DNA of 64,000 nt from positions 124,001 through 188,000 of the forward strand of contig WTXI01000003.1 of the NCBI GenBank assembly GCA_022376515.1. Direction: 5' to 3'. Source of the stretch: Lactifluus volemus (taxonomy: Eukaryota; Basidiomycota; Agaricomycetes; Russulales; Russulaceae). Positions 1 through 10,902 of this stretch are shown in pieces. A program made the translations under genes and the position numbers. The notes under the pieces were generated by a model. The model was not told the origin of the DNA. It saw only the letters and a program-made list of their open reading frames with translations, and searched no databases. Every line of letters begins with the position of its first letter. The first letter of the stretch is position 1.

Positions 1-57
1 GTCACGTCCGTCATCCGTATGCCGTACCGTCCCGACCTCGAACAGGGCTTGTCCCCT

Positions 58-88
58 GTAACAAAGAATTACATCATTTTCACGTGAT
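58..88 (+). repeat. Left copy of 31-bp inverted repeat
   Basis: This 31-bp sequence begins GTAACAAAGAATTAC and ends TTTTCACGTGAT. It is present as an exact reverse complement at 10901-10931, and the two copies bracket the MULE gene and the three nuclear-protein genes. It is preceded by CCCCT at 53-57. I read it as part of a terminal inverted repeat. Confidence 0.7.
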
Positions 89-821
89 TTACCTACTTAA
101 TATAGTAACATTACATAACATCACGCTGTCACACAGACATTGCCCCTTTCTCATAAGCGCCTATAAACCAATTAAGGGAATCTTACACATCGTCACGGTT
201 GTAACACCCCCCCCCCGCCCCAGTAGCCTAAATAGGAAACACGTCGGGATGAGCGCGATCCTTAGCGAAATACGAGCGCGATCTATAGCGAAACACAAGC
301 GCCATATGCAGCAGGAATATATTAGACTTACGGATATGTAGCAACCCGCATGTTAGATATCAGGCACTGTTTCATCAGACCAAGGAGGGCACAAATGAGT
401 AGCCCATTCACGCTGATGATGCCGACACAACAGCAATGTACCTTACAATAAAAGCGGGATTCTTGAGCATTGAAGTCACACGGTTGACAAGGAGTATTCA
501 GATTGTGCAAATAGTACGCGCATGCTATTCCAGAACTGGTGTTCTGTCCGGTGCAGAGGAGTTTAATGCGGATAAAATTACATCCCGGTTAGTGGGATCA
601 AGATTTACGAGTCCAACTATGCTACAGAGTCAGACACCACGCGTCGGTGTCTTTACCTACTAATCGTCCTATGGCGGCACCATCCCACATGTCTCTGATC
701 AGCCCCACAGCTGTGGGTATTATTCCTTATCGACAGGATCTAAGACAAGATGGGGTCAAGGTATGCACATTAGAGTTACTAAGTCACCTGCTAATGATCT
801 ACATAGGTATCAACTCGAAGC

Positions 822-3771
822 TTGTGGTGCGATGAAATGCAAGCCCAACAAATTGAAACACGCCATCGCGAAGGGCTAGTTATCCGGCAGACCTTCACCA
901 GCTCCCCATCTTCACAGGCATCAGCCAACGCTCTGCTTTCACAAAATAAGCTAGACTTACCCAGCCTGGAGCAACTTGAGAGCCGATGGATGACGGTGTG
1001 GTCATCCACATGGCGGTCTAAGAAATCCCAAATTGATGTTAAACGGCTATTACTTCAATGGTACTCAGTGTCCTTTCATGTACTCATCAGAATTTAATAA
1101 ACATACCATCCTTTAAGCAAATGTGGGTACAACAACAAAGCGCGTCGAGATGCTACACGTCAACACACAAATGGAGATACAGGAAAACGACACGCACCTT
1201 ACGATTTTACAGGATGCTTGGCTCATGCCGACATCACATACGAAAAGGAACCCCTCAGTATACGTCGCATCGTTGGCATCCTAGAGCATAACCAGGAATG
1301 TCAACTTAGTGTTATGACACGAATGCCATCCATCCCACTGCATCCTCATGTGATTGAAGTTGCGTTAGCACAACTAAGGGAAGGAGCTAGGCACGTACCG
1401 AGAATGGATGTGCCCCGAATTGAGCTGACTATATTGTGAACACAGTATCACCTCTATTCAGATGCGCAATCTGGAAATGTACCATCAGATGGCATATCGG
1501 CAACAGTCGTCCACTCACCCAGACCAGGCAAATTTCCGGTACAATATACAGCGCTCCGATCTTTATCGAATCTACACACGGCATCACCAATCCCAAGGGA
1601 TCGATATCAAAAAGCGTCCAGAGGATAACGTTCATGGCTGGATGAATCCAGACTCACCTCATTTCTCTAAAGAGATAGCCGATTGCATCTTTCATTATAG
1701 CGCTAGAGCGACGCGCGGTGATCGCTTCGAGATCTTTATATCCACCAAGGATATGGAGGACGCAGCATGGTCCTATGTCCACGAATCTCAGCTTATTCTT
1801 GACGGAACATTTGGTGTCTGTTCTTCAAGACTGTTACTTTGGATTGCGATGGGTGTAGATCCCCAACGAAAAGGCATACCTGTCGCATTGTTCCTATTTT
1901 CCGCACCTTCAGGGACCCTTGCAACACATGCCGGATATGACATAGCGGTTCTTACCCACATACTGAGTACCTGGAAGAACTGGTTGTCTTCTCGTAAATC
2001 AGCCAATAACCGAATATTCGCCCCATGTGTCGCCATTACCGATACCGACACCAAAGAGCGAGGCGCATTGATAGCTACATGGCCTTCCATCATTCTCTTA
2101 CTCTGCAGATTCCACGTGCGGCAGTGCTGGACTAGCAGGCGCCAGACTACTCTAACGAAGCGAGGCAGTCACCTGCAGTTTCAGGTCCTTGAGCGCATTC
2201 AGAATCTAGAGTTATCGTAAGTCACTCATATATACTTACCGAGACGTAGACACTTACCATACCCACAAGATTGCTCGCCGGCACCAGCTATCAAGGTGCA
2301 TTAGTCCTCATTGACACTGAAAGAAGGTACCTGGAAAGTCTCGTTAACGATGAGGCTAGTAAGCAATGCGTCAAGGGGGGTATTGCATTCATTACATACC
2401 TGTCAAACTTCTGGATGCAAGAAGATCTATGGCGATCCTGGTCTGGCTACGGACGGAACCAGGCTGCATCACAACTGGGTATTCCTATCGAAGGGGTGCT
2501 CCCGACAACGAACCACCTTGAGGCTTTTAACAGGGTGATCAAGAAAAAACACTTATCTTACTGGCAGCATTCGGGCTACCGGCTTCGATTCGACGTGCTC
2601 ATCTTCCATATTGTTCGACACATCCTACCTTTCGTATTTGCCCAGGTCCGTCAACGAGACCAGGAATCTGCATGGCGAGTGACCCGATTTGCTGCCGCTG
2701 CCGGAGGGGGGACGTTACTACCGAGGAAACACGCATCTGGGGATGGACTCATCCAAGCGTCAGAGCCATTGGCATGGTATGAAAAAGATACTCGCCGGGA
2801 AGCAATGGCCATAGGAATCCTTCAAGAGCGACGTCTTTTGCCAATTGCTAGCGGACACCCATCCGAACTCTGGGCAACCTGTGCGACATCTTTATCGAAT
2901 CCTATTTTTCAATTTCATGAGCGATACTGGCTCACGTACAACATAAAGGGCACGGGTACATGTACCTGTCTTGACTGGCTGCAGCGTGGAGGGGCATGCA
3001 AGCACCTGCGTGCATTCCGATTACATATACTGCATCGGGTCCACATAGGGCAGCTGTCCAGCGTTGGCGATTTCCCTCTGTCATTGCTCGAGGCACAGGA
3101 TAAGCGTGCTTCCCTCGAACAGGAGATGAATCCACCTACCGTCCCCATATTACTGCACATATATCCTAATGGCTACACAAAACCGATACCGCCACCTACA
3201 ATGGTACCATCAGCTTTCCCCGAAATTCCACCCGTTAAGGAAATGACGGACGTACCAACCCTTATTGATATGGAGCTCGAGAATGCGGTCCATATGGGAT
3301 TGAATAGCGATGACGAGGGTAGTGATTCCGGAGATGATTCGGATCAGGATAGATCACTGGTATGATCAATCTAATTTGGCCACGTCTGTCACTGATCTAA
3401 AGATGGGTTAGTATGGAAGTAATTCCCGTGCCATTTCTGTCCAGCTAGATCAGCGCATCGACTTTGACCTCAAGATGATCTTACCCAAATTATTTGACCT
3501 ATGGGGAAACCTCCGTGATTCGACAACCTTCCGTCATACCGAGAGGATCGAAGACCTCCAAACGGCCTTATACGGCATACAAGAGGAGATCAACTCCAAG
3601 TCACAAAAAAGCTCCGAAGATCTGGAGACTCACCATAGCATGCCTTCTGGTTCCTCGACTTCCAAAAAGCGTAAACTTGACTTCCTCAGTACCCCACCAA
3701 CGATGACGAGGCCACTTCCTCCCTCTCCAGAGGAGAGGCAGATACGGCAACCGTCTCGCAAGATATTTTGA
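822..3771 (+). CDS. MULE-type transposase with SWIM zinc finger
   Basis: This is a Mutator-like DNA transposase, which cuts and pastes its element through a DDE catalytic core. The reading frames line up as the family expects: a FAR1-like N-terminal region (about 1150-1400), then the catalytic core with acidic residues in LILDGTFGV (about 1795) and AITDTDT (about 2035), and the E of NHLEAFNRVIKK (about 2515). The SWIM zinc ligands follow in CTCLDWLQRGGACKH (about 2965-3000). A C-terminal exon (about 3450-3771) carries a nuclear-localisation-like SKKRKLDF. Introns lie near 1395-1455, 2220-2270 and 3360-3450. The first exons and start codon are uncertain, and the junction near 1395-1455 does not keep frame, so the copy may be damaged or miscalled. 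It has the usual length and domain order of basidiomycete MULEs. Confidence 0.82.
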
Positions 3772-3942
3772 GCTACCTGTGGGCAACAGCTTGTGAGGGC
3801 AGGGGTAGAGAAGGACGACGACGACGAATGACTTAATTAGTACAATATCACATTAAATACATGGAATATCTAACTATATGGTCCAGCTATGAAGGTATTG
3901 ATATCTACCTGTCCAAAAAATGTACGTTGTGCGATTGGTCCG

Positions 3943-5338
3943 TTAGGAGGTGGGGGGGGATTTTTCCAGCAGTCGCTGGACAATCTCTTGAATCGTGTCA
4001 GCGTTAAGCGGACGGCGCCGAGTGAAACTGTACCCACGACGATGAGTTGCACCTTCAGAGGTGACGGAGGTCTTGAGCTGACCCCACCTCTGCTGGAGTT
4101 TATGAATAGTCCAGTAGTCCCATTTCTCGTCCGGAAGGGAATACCATTCAATGTCCTCTTCCCTGTCAAGATCTAACGACGCGATTCTGCAAACTAAGTA
4201 AGTTTGAATAGATAGGAGTTGCCCTAGCACTTACTTGTGTACGAGAATGAAGGTGTCAGCGACACTCCAGCGACGCGTTTTGCCGTCATTTAGCATCGCT
4301 GGCACCATGTAATCATACCTGTGAATATAAAATAGAATATATAGCAGGGCATTGGGTTTGCGCATACCATTTGTTGCGGCACTGGGTGGCCGTCCGCTTG
4401 TGATCCATCAGCCTCGCTACCTCAGTCCAGGGAATACGTGGTGGCAGGGATGAGGAGCCCACCCATCCCAGGCTTTTGACGATCTCTGTAAGACGTGATT
4501 CCTCCTCAGCGGTCCATTTACCTGCACCTCGATAAGCCCCGTTTCACAAACTAAGCAAAAAATATTTACCTTTTCGTCGAGTGTCCTTATGTTCAATGCA
4601 TTTCTGGAACCGGTTCAGACATTCCTTTTTGGGTCGTTCCAGGGCTTCCGAGACCTTGTCCCAGTCCCGCCCGTACATTTCGACCACCCTAGGAGTGGCG
4701 TACAAGTCAATAGTACAACCCATACACATGTAGATCACTTACTGCGCCAGTGTTGCATCATCCTCAATTGACCATTTCCCCCCACTTTTCAGGGGCTGGT
4801 AGATGCGTCGTACATAGCCAAAAACGGACCCGACGCGCCTCTGAGGAAGAGCGCGCGCTAAACCGGATCAGCGGATCAGCGAACAGATATGGCTTGAGAT
4901 AAGGTGCAGGTGCACGACTTACTGATATGCGCCCAAAAGCCTAATTGCCTATTGGCCCCGAACAAGAGATCACCTTCAGACATATTATGTCGCTGTTGAG
5001 GGTAAATGTAATGCCGTATAAGCAGAACGCGTCACTTACCTCCATGTATTCGCTGATCACACCGCGTATGCATTCCGTTTCGGACTCCGTGTACTTACCC
5101 TCACGACAGAGAATGCCTGATTCTCATTTAAGCGATACGACCGGGTGCAAAGGAGATAAACAATACCTTTGCTCCGGAATTCCTCCGCCGTCCACCACTT
5201 TGTAGCGAGCTGTTCCCTATGCTCTTCAGAGCTCGGTGACGGGTCAGCGACATTTCGGGGACTCGGGTGGGCTACCGTGAACGTAGCGGGGCGATCAATG
5301 TCCGGATGCGGAAGCGGTTGCGGTTGGGACTGTGGCAT
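3943..5338 (-). CDS. Myb/SANT multi-repeat DNA-binding protein (REB1/TTF1-like)
   Basis: This is a predicted nuclear DNA-binding protein. Splicing about eight short introns gives one uninterrupted frame from MPQSQPQPLPHPD to EKSPPTS. The Myb-like units in order are: an N-terminal segment (TESETECIRGVISEYME, ending VGSVFGYVRRIYQPL), then GKWSIEDDATLAQ with RDWDKVSEALERPKKECLNRF, then GKWTAEEESRLTEIVK with IPWTEVARLMDHKRTATQCRNKW, and a last divergent one with RRWSVADTFILVHK and KWDYWTI. This order resembles fungal REB1 and animal TTF1, which bind rDNA terminators and other sites. The gene is divergent from the SPT5-like gene across an intergenic palindrome. Unlike several neighbours it has no frame break. 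Function and binding site are inferred only from the domains. Confidence 0.85.
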
Positions 5339-5451
5339 CGTTTAGATTTTTTTTTTGTTTCCTTTCTTACGGTTTTGTTGATTATAATAATTAAAAATAT
5401 AAACTATCTGACCTACGATCGTACGCTAAAGACTATGTGCTAGCTATAAGG

Positions 5452-5737
5452 GAGGAAGATGGTGGTGCGAGAAAGAGAGAACAATGCGCTTGAGTAAATG
5501 AATAAATACGCGCCTACTGCGGCCCCGTACAATTTGGCGCACGTGTCAACCGCTGGCGGACCGGTCGGTGAAAACTTTACCGGTTGCTTTACCGGATTCC
5601 GAAATTCCCATCTCCCGGGCTGGGACCGGTCCGCCAGTGGTCAACACGTGCGCCAAATTGTACGGGGCCGCAGTAGGCTCATATTTATTCATTAACTCAG
5701 GCGCGTCGTTTTCTCTTTTCGCCCCACCATCTTCCTC
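5452..5737. repeat. Long imperfect palindrome between divergent genes
   Basis: The arm at 5452-5566 is repeated in inverted orientation at 5624-5737, with about 57 bp between them. The arms share long exact blocks such as CTACTGCGGCCCCGTACAAT and ATTTGGCGCACGTGT, at roughly 90% identity by eye. It lies about 110 bp upstream of the Myb/SANT start and about 430 bp upstream of the SPT5-like start. It could be a foldback MITE or a bidirectional control region. No target duplication is evident. Confidence 0.8.
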
Positions 5738-6168
5738 TTCCCTCATTCATCACATCTGCCCATATTAGACTTAGAATAGATTAGAACAGGATCTGCGTAG
5801 AATAGAGTTAAATTATTTCTATATAATAAACCAAAAAAACAGTTCGTAAGATCCGAAAGGGTAGTTGGACACTTCAGCGTCGCTGCGAGGAGTACACACC
5901 TAATAGAAGGCATGCCGAATCCACGGGGCTGTTCGGTACGTAACTTTCGGTACGCGTCTTATCGCGGTTGGTGCAAGTGGAGCTGATCCCGCACCTGATA
6001 TCGCCTATTCTCAATACTTTCGGTGGAGCACGGGTGCGTGGAGCGGCCGAGGTGAGTCCACGCGTTCTCGGGAATGATACATGCATCTGATGTGGTAAAA
6101 GCTCAGTCCTTATATCAAAGGCCTTACACCCAGCCTCCAACGCCCTCTTCTCTCAACGTCCTTCACCC

Positions 6169-8764
6169 ATGACAGACATCTCGGTGCGTGAGTTCCAGAC
6201 AATATGGACCGTGCTTAAGGACCGTGCTAATATTTTGCTTTATTTAGCTCTACGACTTACTTGATCTTGAAGCGATCGTAGCTGATGAAGACGAAGATGT
6301 GGAGTATGAGGAGGAACTAGGAAAGTAAATTCTGTATCAGTTTGTACATCAATTAACTATCCTACTAGACGATTTTTTGGCCGATGATCTGGAGGAAAGC
6401 GTCACAGATCCGAGCGAACGTCCTGCCTTCCTACCGGACGATCGGGTTTCGGCTACAGAGGCCTCGGAATGGGAAGCACGGGTGAAAGACTTTGCTAAGG
6501 ACTCTGCCGAAGCATATCGGTACGATGTGGATGTTGTCCCGCAGCATTTACTCGTCCCGACGGACTCCGATCCTGGTATATGGGCTGTCCGGGTCAAGGT
6601 AAGTCATCGCACCGTGCATAAGTATTCATTTGACAATTTCTAGCTCGGATTCGAGAGGAGTCTGGTTCTTCAAATCTTCCGCCGGTGCACAGGAGGATTA
6701 GAGCAACTGGACGTCACCTCCGTTTTTTCCCGAGATGGGATCCCAGGCTATGTGTTCCTGGAAGGCAGTCTCCCGTCCGTGGGACGGGCCCTCAGTGGGC
6801 TGGTAACCGTCTTGGCCCATCACAGTCCACGGCTCGTCCCCATTGAGCAGCGTATTGCGTTGCTCAGTAGCCGCAACCCATTGGCCGGTTCCATCCAGGA
6901 AGGTCAATGGGTGCAGATAACCTATGGACTTTATCGCAACGATATTGGGTTTGTATGTGAATGCCGTGACTCATCGGACTTAGACATAGTCGTTGCGCTC
7001 GTCCCTCGGATTCCCACCAAGACCGATCTGCGTAGTGCGGGTCACATCGGTAAGAGGAAGCGGTCTTTCAGACCTCACCCGCGTACTTGGTCCGAAGCCC
7101 AAGTTGCACATGAATGGACCGCTGCGAAAGTGCGGAACATCTCGTCTCACGCGTTCATATTCCGGAATGAAACATACGAATCCGGCTTGCTCATGAAAGG
7201 CTATTCGTCGACCAGTCTCGTCATCGTCCGCTCACCCTCCCCTTCTACCTTCCTGATGTTTCTCTCTGCCTCAAACTTCAGTGAGCGGCCCTTATTCCGC
7301 CAGTGTCGACATCACTTTGTCCAAGATTCACTACAGCCCCAGCAAAGGGTTAAGGTGGAATCGGGGGACCTCGTCGGCCTCGTCGGCCGTATAAATGAAA
7401 TCATTGATGGCGTTGCCTCTATCATACCGGAGAAAGAAGATGACTTTCAGGTGATGCCCCTAGTCGCTCTCCGTGATTTAGCGCCGCGTTATGTTCCAGG
7501 AGACAAAGTCAAGGCCCGCTGTGGCGACTCATCTGGGATTGTCGAATCGGTCAACGATGCCGATCAAAGATTGGTTTATGTCCGATCTAACCCGATCCAA
7601 GAGGTAAGTGATTAGATTTCACAGCGATAACTGTTACTGACAATTAGAAGATTACAACTTTAACAGATTTTGTCGAGTTCTACGATCCTCCCCTTCAGCG
7701 GTCACAACAACGGGTAGGGACTTGGGTTGAGTTCCATGCGGATCGCGAAGGTCAACAGGGGAAGCGGCGTGGGTTCATCAAGGAGATCGATGGTGGTATC
7801 GCACGCATAGTGGATGAACATTCTTTCCGCGAGGTAAGTATCAGTATCTTGAAGAAACATTTCTGACGTCCTTGTATAGTTTATGATCAATGAGCATCAG
7901 TTCAACGTCTGCGCTGTACAGGGTCCTTCTTTGCCACGGAACGATCCAGTCCATCCCTTTGTTGATCGGCGAGTCGTGATCACGCGCGGCCGCTTCAAGT
8001 CTTATCGTGCCCTTATCAAGGATGTCGGCCCATCTGGGGTGATAGTGGAACCCCAAGCTCTCCTGGTTTCCAGGAGCTCGCCAAGGCAGCTCATATCATG
8101 GTGCGACTTCATACTCGCGTAAGTGTGTGTGTGTGTGTTTTTGCATAGGATCTCACATGTGAATTTGCGGAGATAAGACCCGCGAAAGAACGTGCAAGGC
8201 CACCCCCCCCTCGCCCTATCACTCCACCGTCCGGTGCACCCGTTGACTTTGAGAGGCTCACACCGGAACCGGAGGGCTCTCAGAGAGGTAGGTGTATCTT
8301 ATCGCCATCTCAGTGAAAGATAACATATGTCCTTAGATCATTGGCTGTTTTTCCCCGCAATACGTACGCTTCTCCAGACCAAGAGGATACCGTTTACCAT
8401 CCGTGGAGTGGACTCCAACCAAGATTTGGTGATGTATAAAAACAAGACGGCCAGGTCAGTACCTGACGTTCAGTGGGACTCTCCGCCGGGAGAGGGCGAA
8501 GTCATCATCAGCATGGTTAGAGGCGTCAACATTGTTCAAAAGAGTATAGATCCCAAGTACCTCTTCCCATGGGAGCCAAAGGCAGGTGGTGACGTCGTAG
8601 TCATAAGTAGGAACTGCCAGCTATTTGGCTGTTCAGGTACTATAGTTGACAGGAAGGATGACGGTCAGTTCATTGTACGATTCGCAACCCCAAGTGCTTC
8701 ACTGGATATGCATCTCCCTAGCGAGCACCTCGCCGTGTTAGAGCCAATTAGAGTACGTTCCTGA
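6169..8764 (+). CDS. SPT5-like protein with NGN and several KOW domains
   Basis: This resembles the transcription elongation factor SPT5, which clamps RNA polymerase II. After an acidic N-terminal region (DEDEDVEYEEEL), the NGN domain begins with IWAVRVK, crosses an intron near 6599-6643 and continues LGFERSLVLQIFRRCT to GIPGYVFLEGSLPSVGRAL. KOW-like units follow: WVQITYGLYRNDIGFV (about 6910), YVPGDKVKARCGDSSGIVE (about 7490), DRRVVITRGRFKSYRALI (about 7965) and VVVISRNCQLFGCSGTIVD (about 8600). I see no C-terminal repeat region. It is more divergent than the housekeeping SPT5 and lies beside a transposase, so a lineage-specific paralogue is likely. Joining exons 2 and 3 (near 6330-6375) is off by one base at a run of six T, and the join near 8120-8150 is also unclear. 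Another exon may follow 8764. Confidence 0.8.
8119..8140 (+). repeat. GT microsatellite at an intron donor
   Basis: A GTAAGT donor of the SPT5-like gene runs straight into a (GT)n tract followed by T5. The exon join across this intron is not in frame as read, which could reflect length errors in the tract. Confidence 0.6.
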
Positions 8765-9018
8765 CAATTGTTTGTGTTCTATACCATCGTAATCTATGGA
8801 CAATGTATCGCACAGTGAGAAGAGGGACTGTAAGAGGACCCAAAAGACTATGCGACATGGTACGTCTTTTATTTCTTTGCCTGGACGGAAACACTACATG
8901 TAATTCAAGACTTATGAGATAAGATAAGTGGTATTTCGCTTATCTGTATGAGCCAACACTGATATATGACATAGATATCTTCACTATCTACAACGCTGGC
9001 GCAATCTCTGGGTATCAA

Positions 9019-10525
9019 TCAGTCATCATCCGAAGAGATCTCGATTACGACAACTGGCTCCGGAGAAGGTTCGATCACCGGCTTTGGCTCTGGAGAGAAG
9101 AAGGCTACAGGATTTCGTGTCGGTTTAGTGCCACTTCCTCCAGCACTGTTTCGCTGTGCCATGGCAATCGCACTGGACGCGGGGCCTCCTATCTTACGGC
9201 GCTTACGGATGGTACCGCTGGCCTCATACTGCCTGGCGTTAAGTTGCTCACCGGAGCCACTAGGAGATGGACAACGATGCATGTGCATCAAACTGGAAGA
9301 TGTCAACAGCTTGCACAGTGGGCACTGTTTGACGACGCGTATGAACTCGGACATTGAAATCCCCGGGCAGTTGGGGTCGAACATCGTCAGGAGCAATGCC
9401 CGGGAGCCCTCAACTCCTAGAGGGGCCATCGCCGCTTCGAGTTCCTGTTGGAACTGAAAGTTTGTACCAAAAATATCTGGGATACCTAGTGAGTGTAAGC
9501 ATCTTTCGACAGTTCTGTAGGTCAACTTGAACTCACGAGGGGCCCCATAGTCCAACAGCTCTGTGTCAGTCCTACGGATCGCAGAGGGGGAACTAGGTCT
9601 GGCCTGAGACGGTGGCAGTGTCTCAGCTTCGACCTGGGGCAGCTGGGAGCTGGCCATAGTCGGCGTCGTTTGGACCTTAGGTGTGACTGCACAAGGGTAA
9701 TTAGAGGATTCATTGCAAGCATAACCATTACTGACCACTCTTTCTGGTAGGTGTTTCAAATGGGCTGGGGTGTTTCCCATCCTGATCGGGTGACCCCATT
9801 AGTTGGCTTGCGGTCAAGCGCAGTGCTGAAACGATGATCTGGTGAGGTACTTGGTAGGTGGCGCTGGTACTTACCATCTCGAAGAGGATAGATGCGTCGT
9901 GGCACGTCGGGATTTGCTGTGATGAAGTCCTGTAAATCAACTGTTCGGAGAGCCTGTAAGTGACCTACTCATATAGCTTGTACAATCACTCACCCCAGTA
10001 CGAGCACTTCATGATAGAGCACATGATGATAGGGCGTCCATAGTTGGGGCTTCGAAGAGACCGCGGCACATGGAACAGGGCAGGATGGTCCATACCATCC
10101 ATAAGTCCACAGAAGCACATGGGCATCTCCCAGCACCGCTTCTTGTAGTAGTCTTCAAGACCAGACACAGGGACACGCTCGCCACTGGGCATCTCAGGGC
10201 TGCAGTCACGAACTGTGAGTAGTATGCACATAACCAATGTGGGAGAGATGACTTACTATGGGACTGGCTTCAGTGGTTGATCTTTGCCAACAAAAGACCC
10301 GATGAAAGTCGCAAATTGGAGTTTTTGCTTCCATGGACGGAATACGGGGTCATACTTGGGAGTGTTGGGAGTCTGGGGAGTGCCAGGGTTCGCACAACGT
10401 TCGGCATAGTGGGGGGAACAACAGGTGAAGAAGACAGAGAGGTGAGAGGTGAGAGGGGGCTTGGAGGCACGGAGTCGGGGAGTGGTGCAGGCATTGCCTG
10501 TTGGCTTCGCTGAACAAAAAATCAT
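9019..10525 (-). CDS. Nuclear protein with GRF-like zinc finger and SUMO-interaction-like C-terminus
   Basis: I do not recognise the whole protein. A proline-rich N-terminal part (10256-10525) is joined by an intron near 10202-10258 to an exon with MCFCGL, then SPNYGRPI, then CSIMKCSYWG. The spacing C-x-C-G, N-x-GR, C..C-x-YW is that of GRF zinc fingers, which bind nucleic acid in topoisomerase, APE2 and NEIL3 proteins. The last exon (9019 to about 9680) contains FGTNFQFQQELEAAM, a basic IRKRRKIGG stretch and a final VVVIEISSDDD, which has the form of a SUMO-interacting motif (hydrophobic core, then acidic). The gene is convergent with the SPT5-like gene. Exact joins near 9780-9985 and in the proline-rich part are unsure, and one-base shifts are needed there. 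Confidence 0.6.
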
Positions 10526-10823
10526 GTATTTATACCACTTCTGAATTCATAATTTCATTCCGTTGCGAGCTTGTTGCGACTCTGCATTCTGAGTACCAAC
10601 TGCCAGGTAAATGGCCTGCATTCAGTGGACAAAATTTCATTTTACCATTCTCCGTGCAGGGTCGAATGTGTAGGTCTAAATTTTTTACATGCCGTAGATA
10701 TACACAATTTCATGACAATCAAAGGTCTAGCTACAACTGGTAATTCCGGGGGCGGGAAGGACTAACTATATCTAAGGAGGTGGGCGCACATAGCTAATTT
10801 GGGAGGAGGCGCGTCGGGGCGTT

Positions 10824-10902
10824 ATGGTGACAGTCACGTCCGTGAGTGGGTGACACTCGGGGTTGTCCGAAGCGTGCGAAGTGAAAATGTGACTGTTACC
10901 AT
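10824..10902. repeat. Short inverted repeat inside the right element end
   Basis: ATGGTGACAGTCAC at 10824-10837 is matched by GTGACTGTTACCAT at 10889-10902 (one mismatch), which gives a hairpin of about 79 bp immediately inside the right 31-bp repeat. GTCACGTCCGT within it (10832-10842) also occurs in the same orientation at 1-11. Confidence 0.65.

Noticed and set aside
207..218. C-run near the left edge and C14 run near 48365
   Set aside because: These are simple homopolymers; no array or regulatory structure is associated with them. No CRISPR-like repeat was found anywhere, as expected for a fungus.
822..3771. Transposase as a KDZ (Kyakuja-Dileera-Zisupton) element
   Set aside because: The order FAR1-like, DDE with NHLEAFNRVIK, then SWIM CxC...CxH is that of MULEs; KDZ signatures were not seen.
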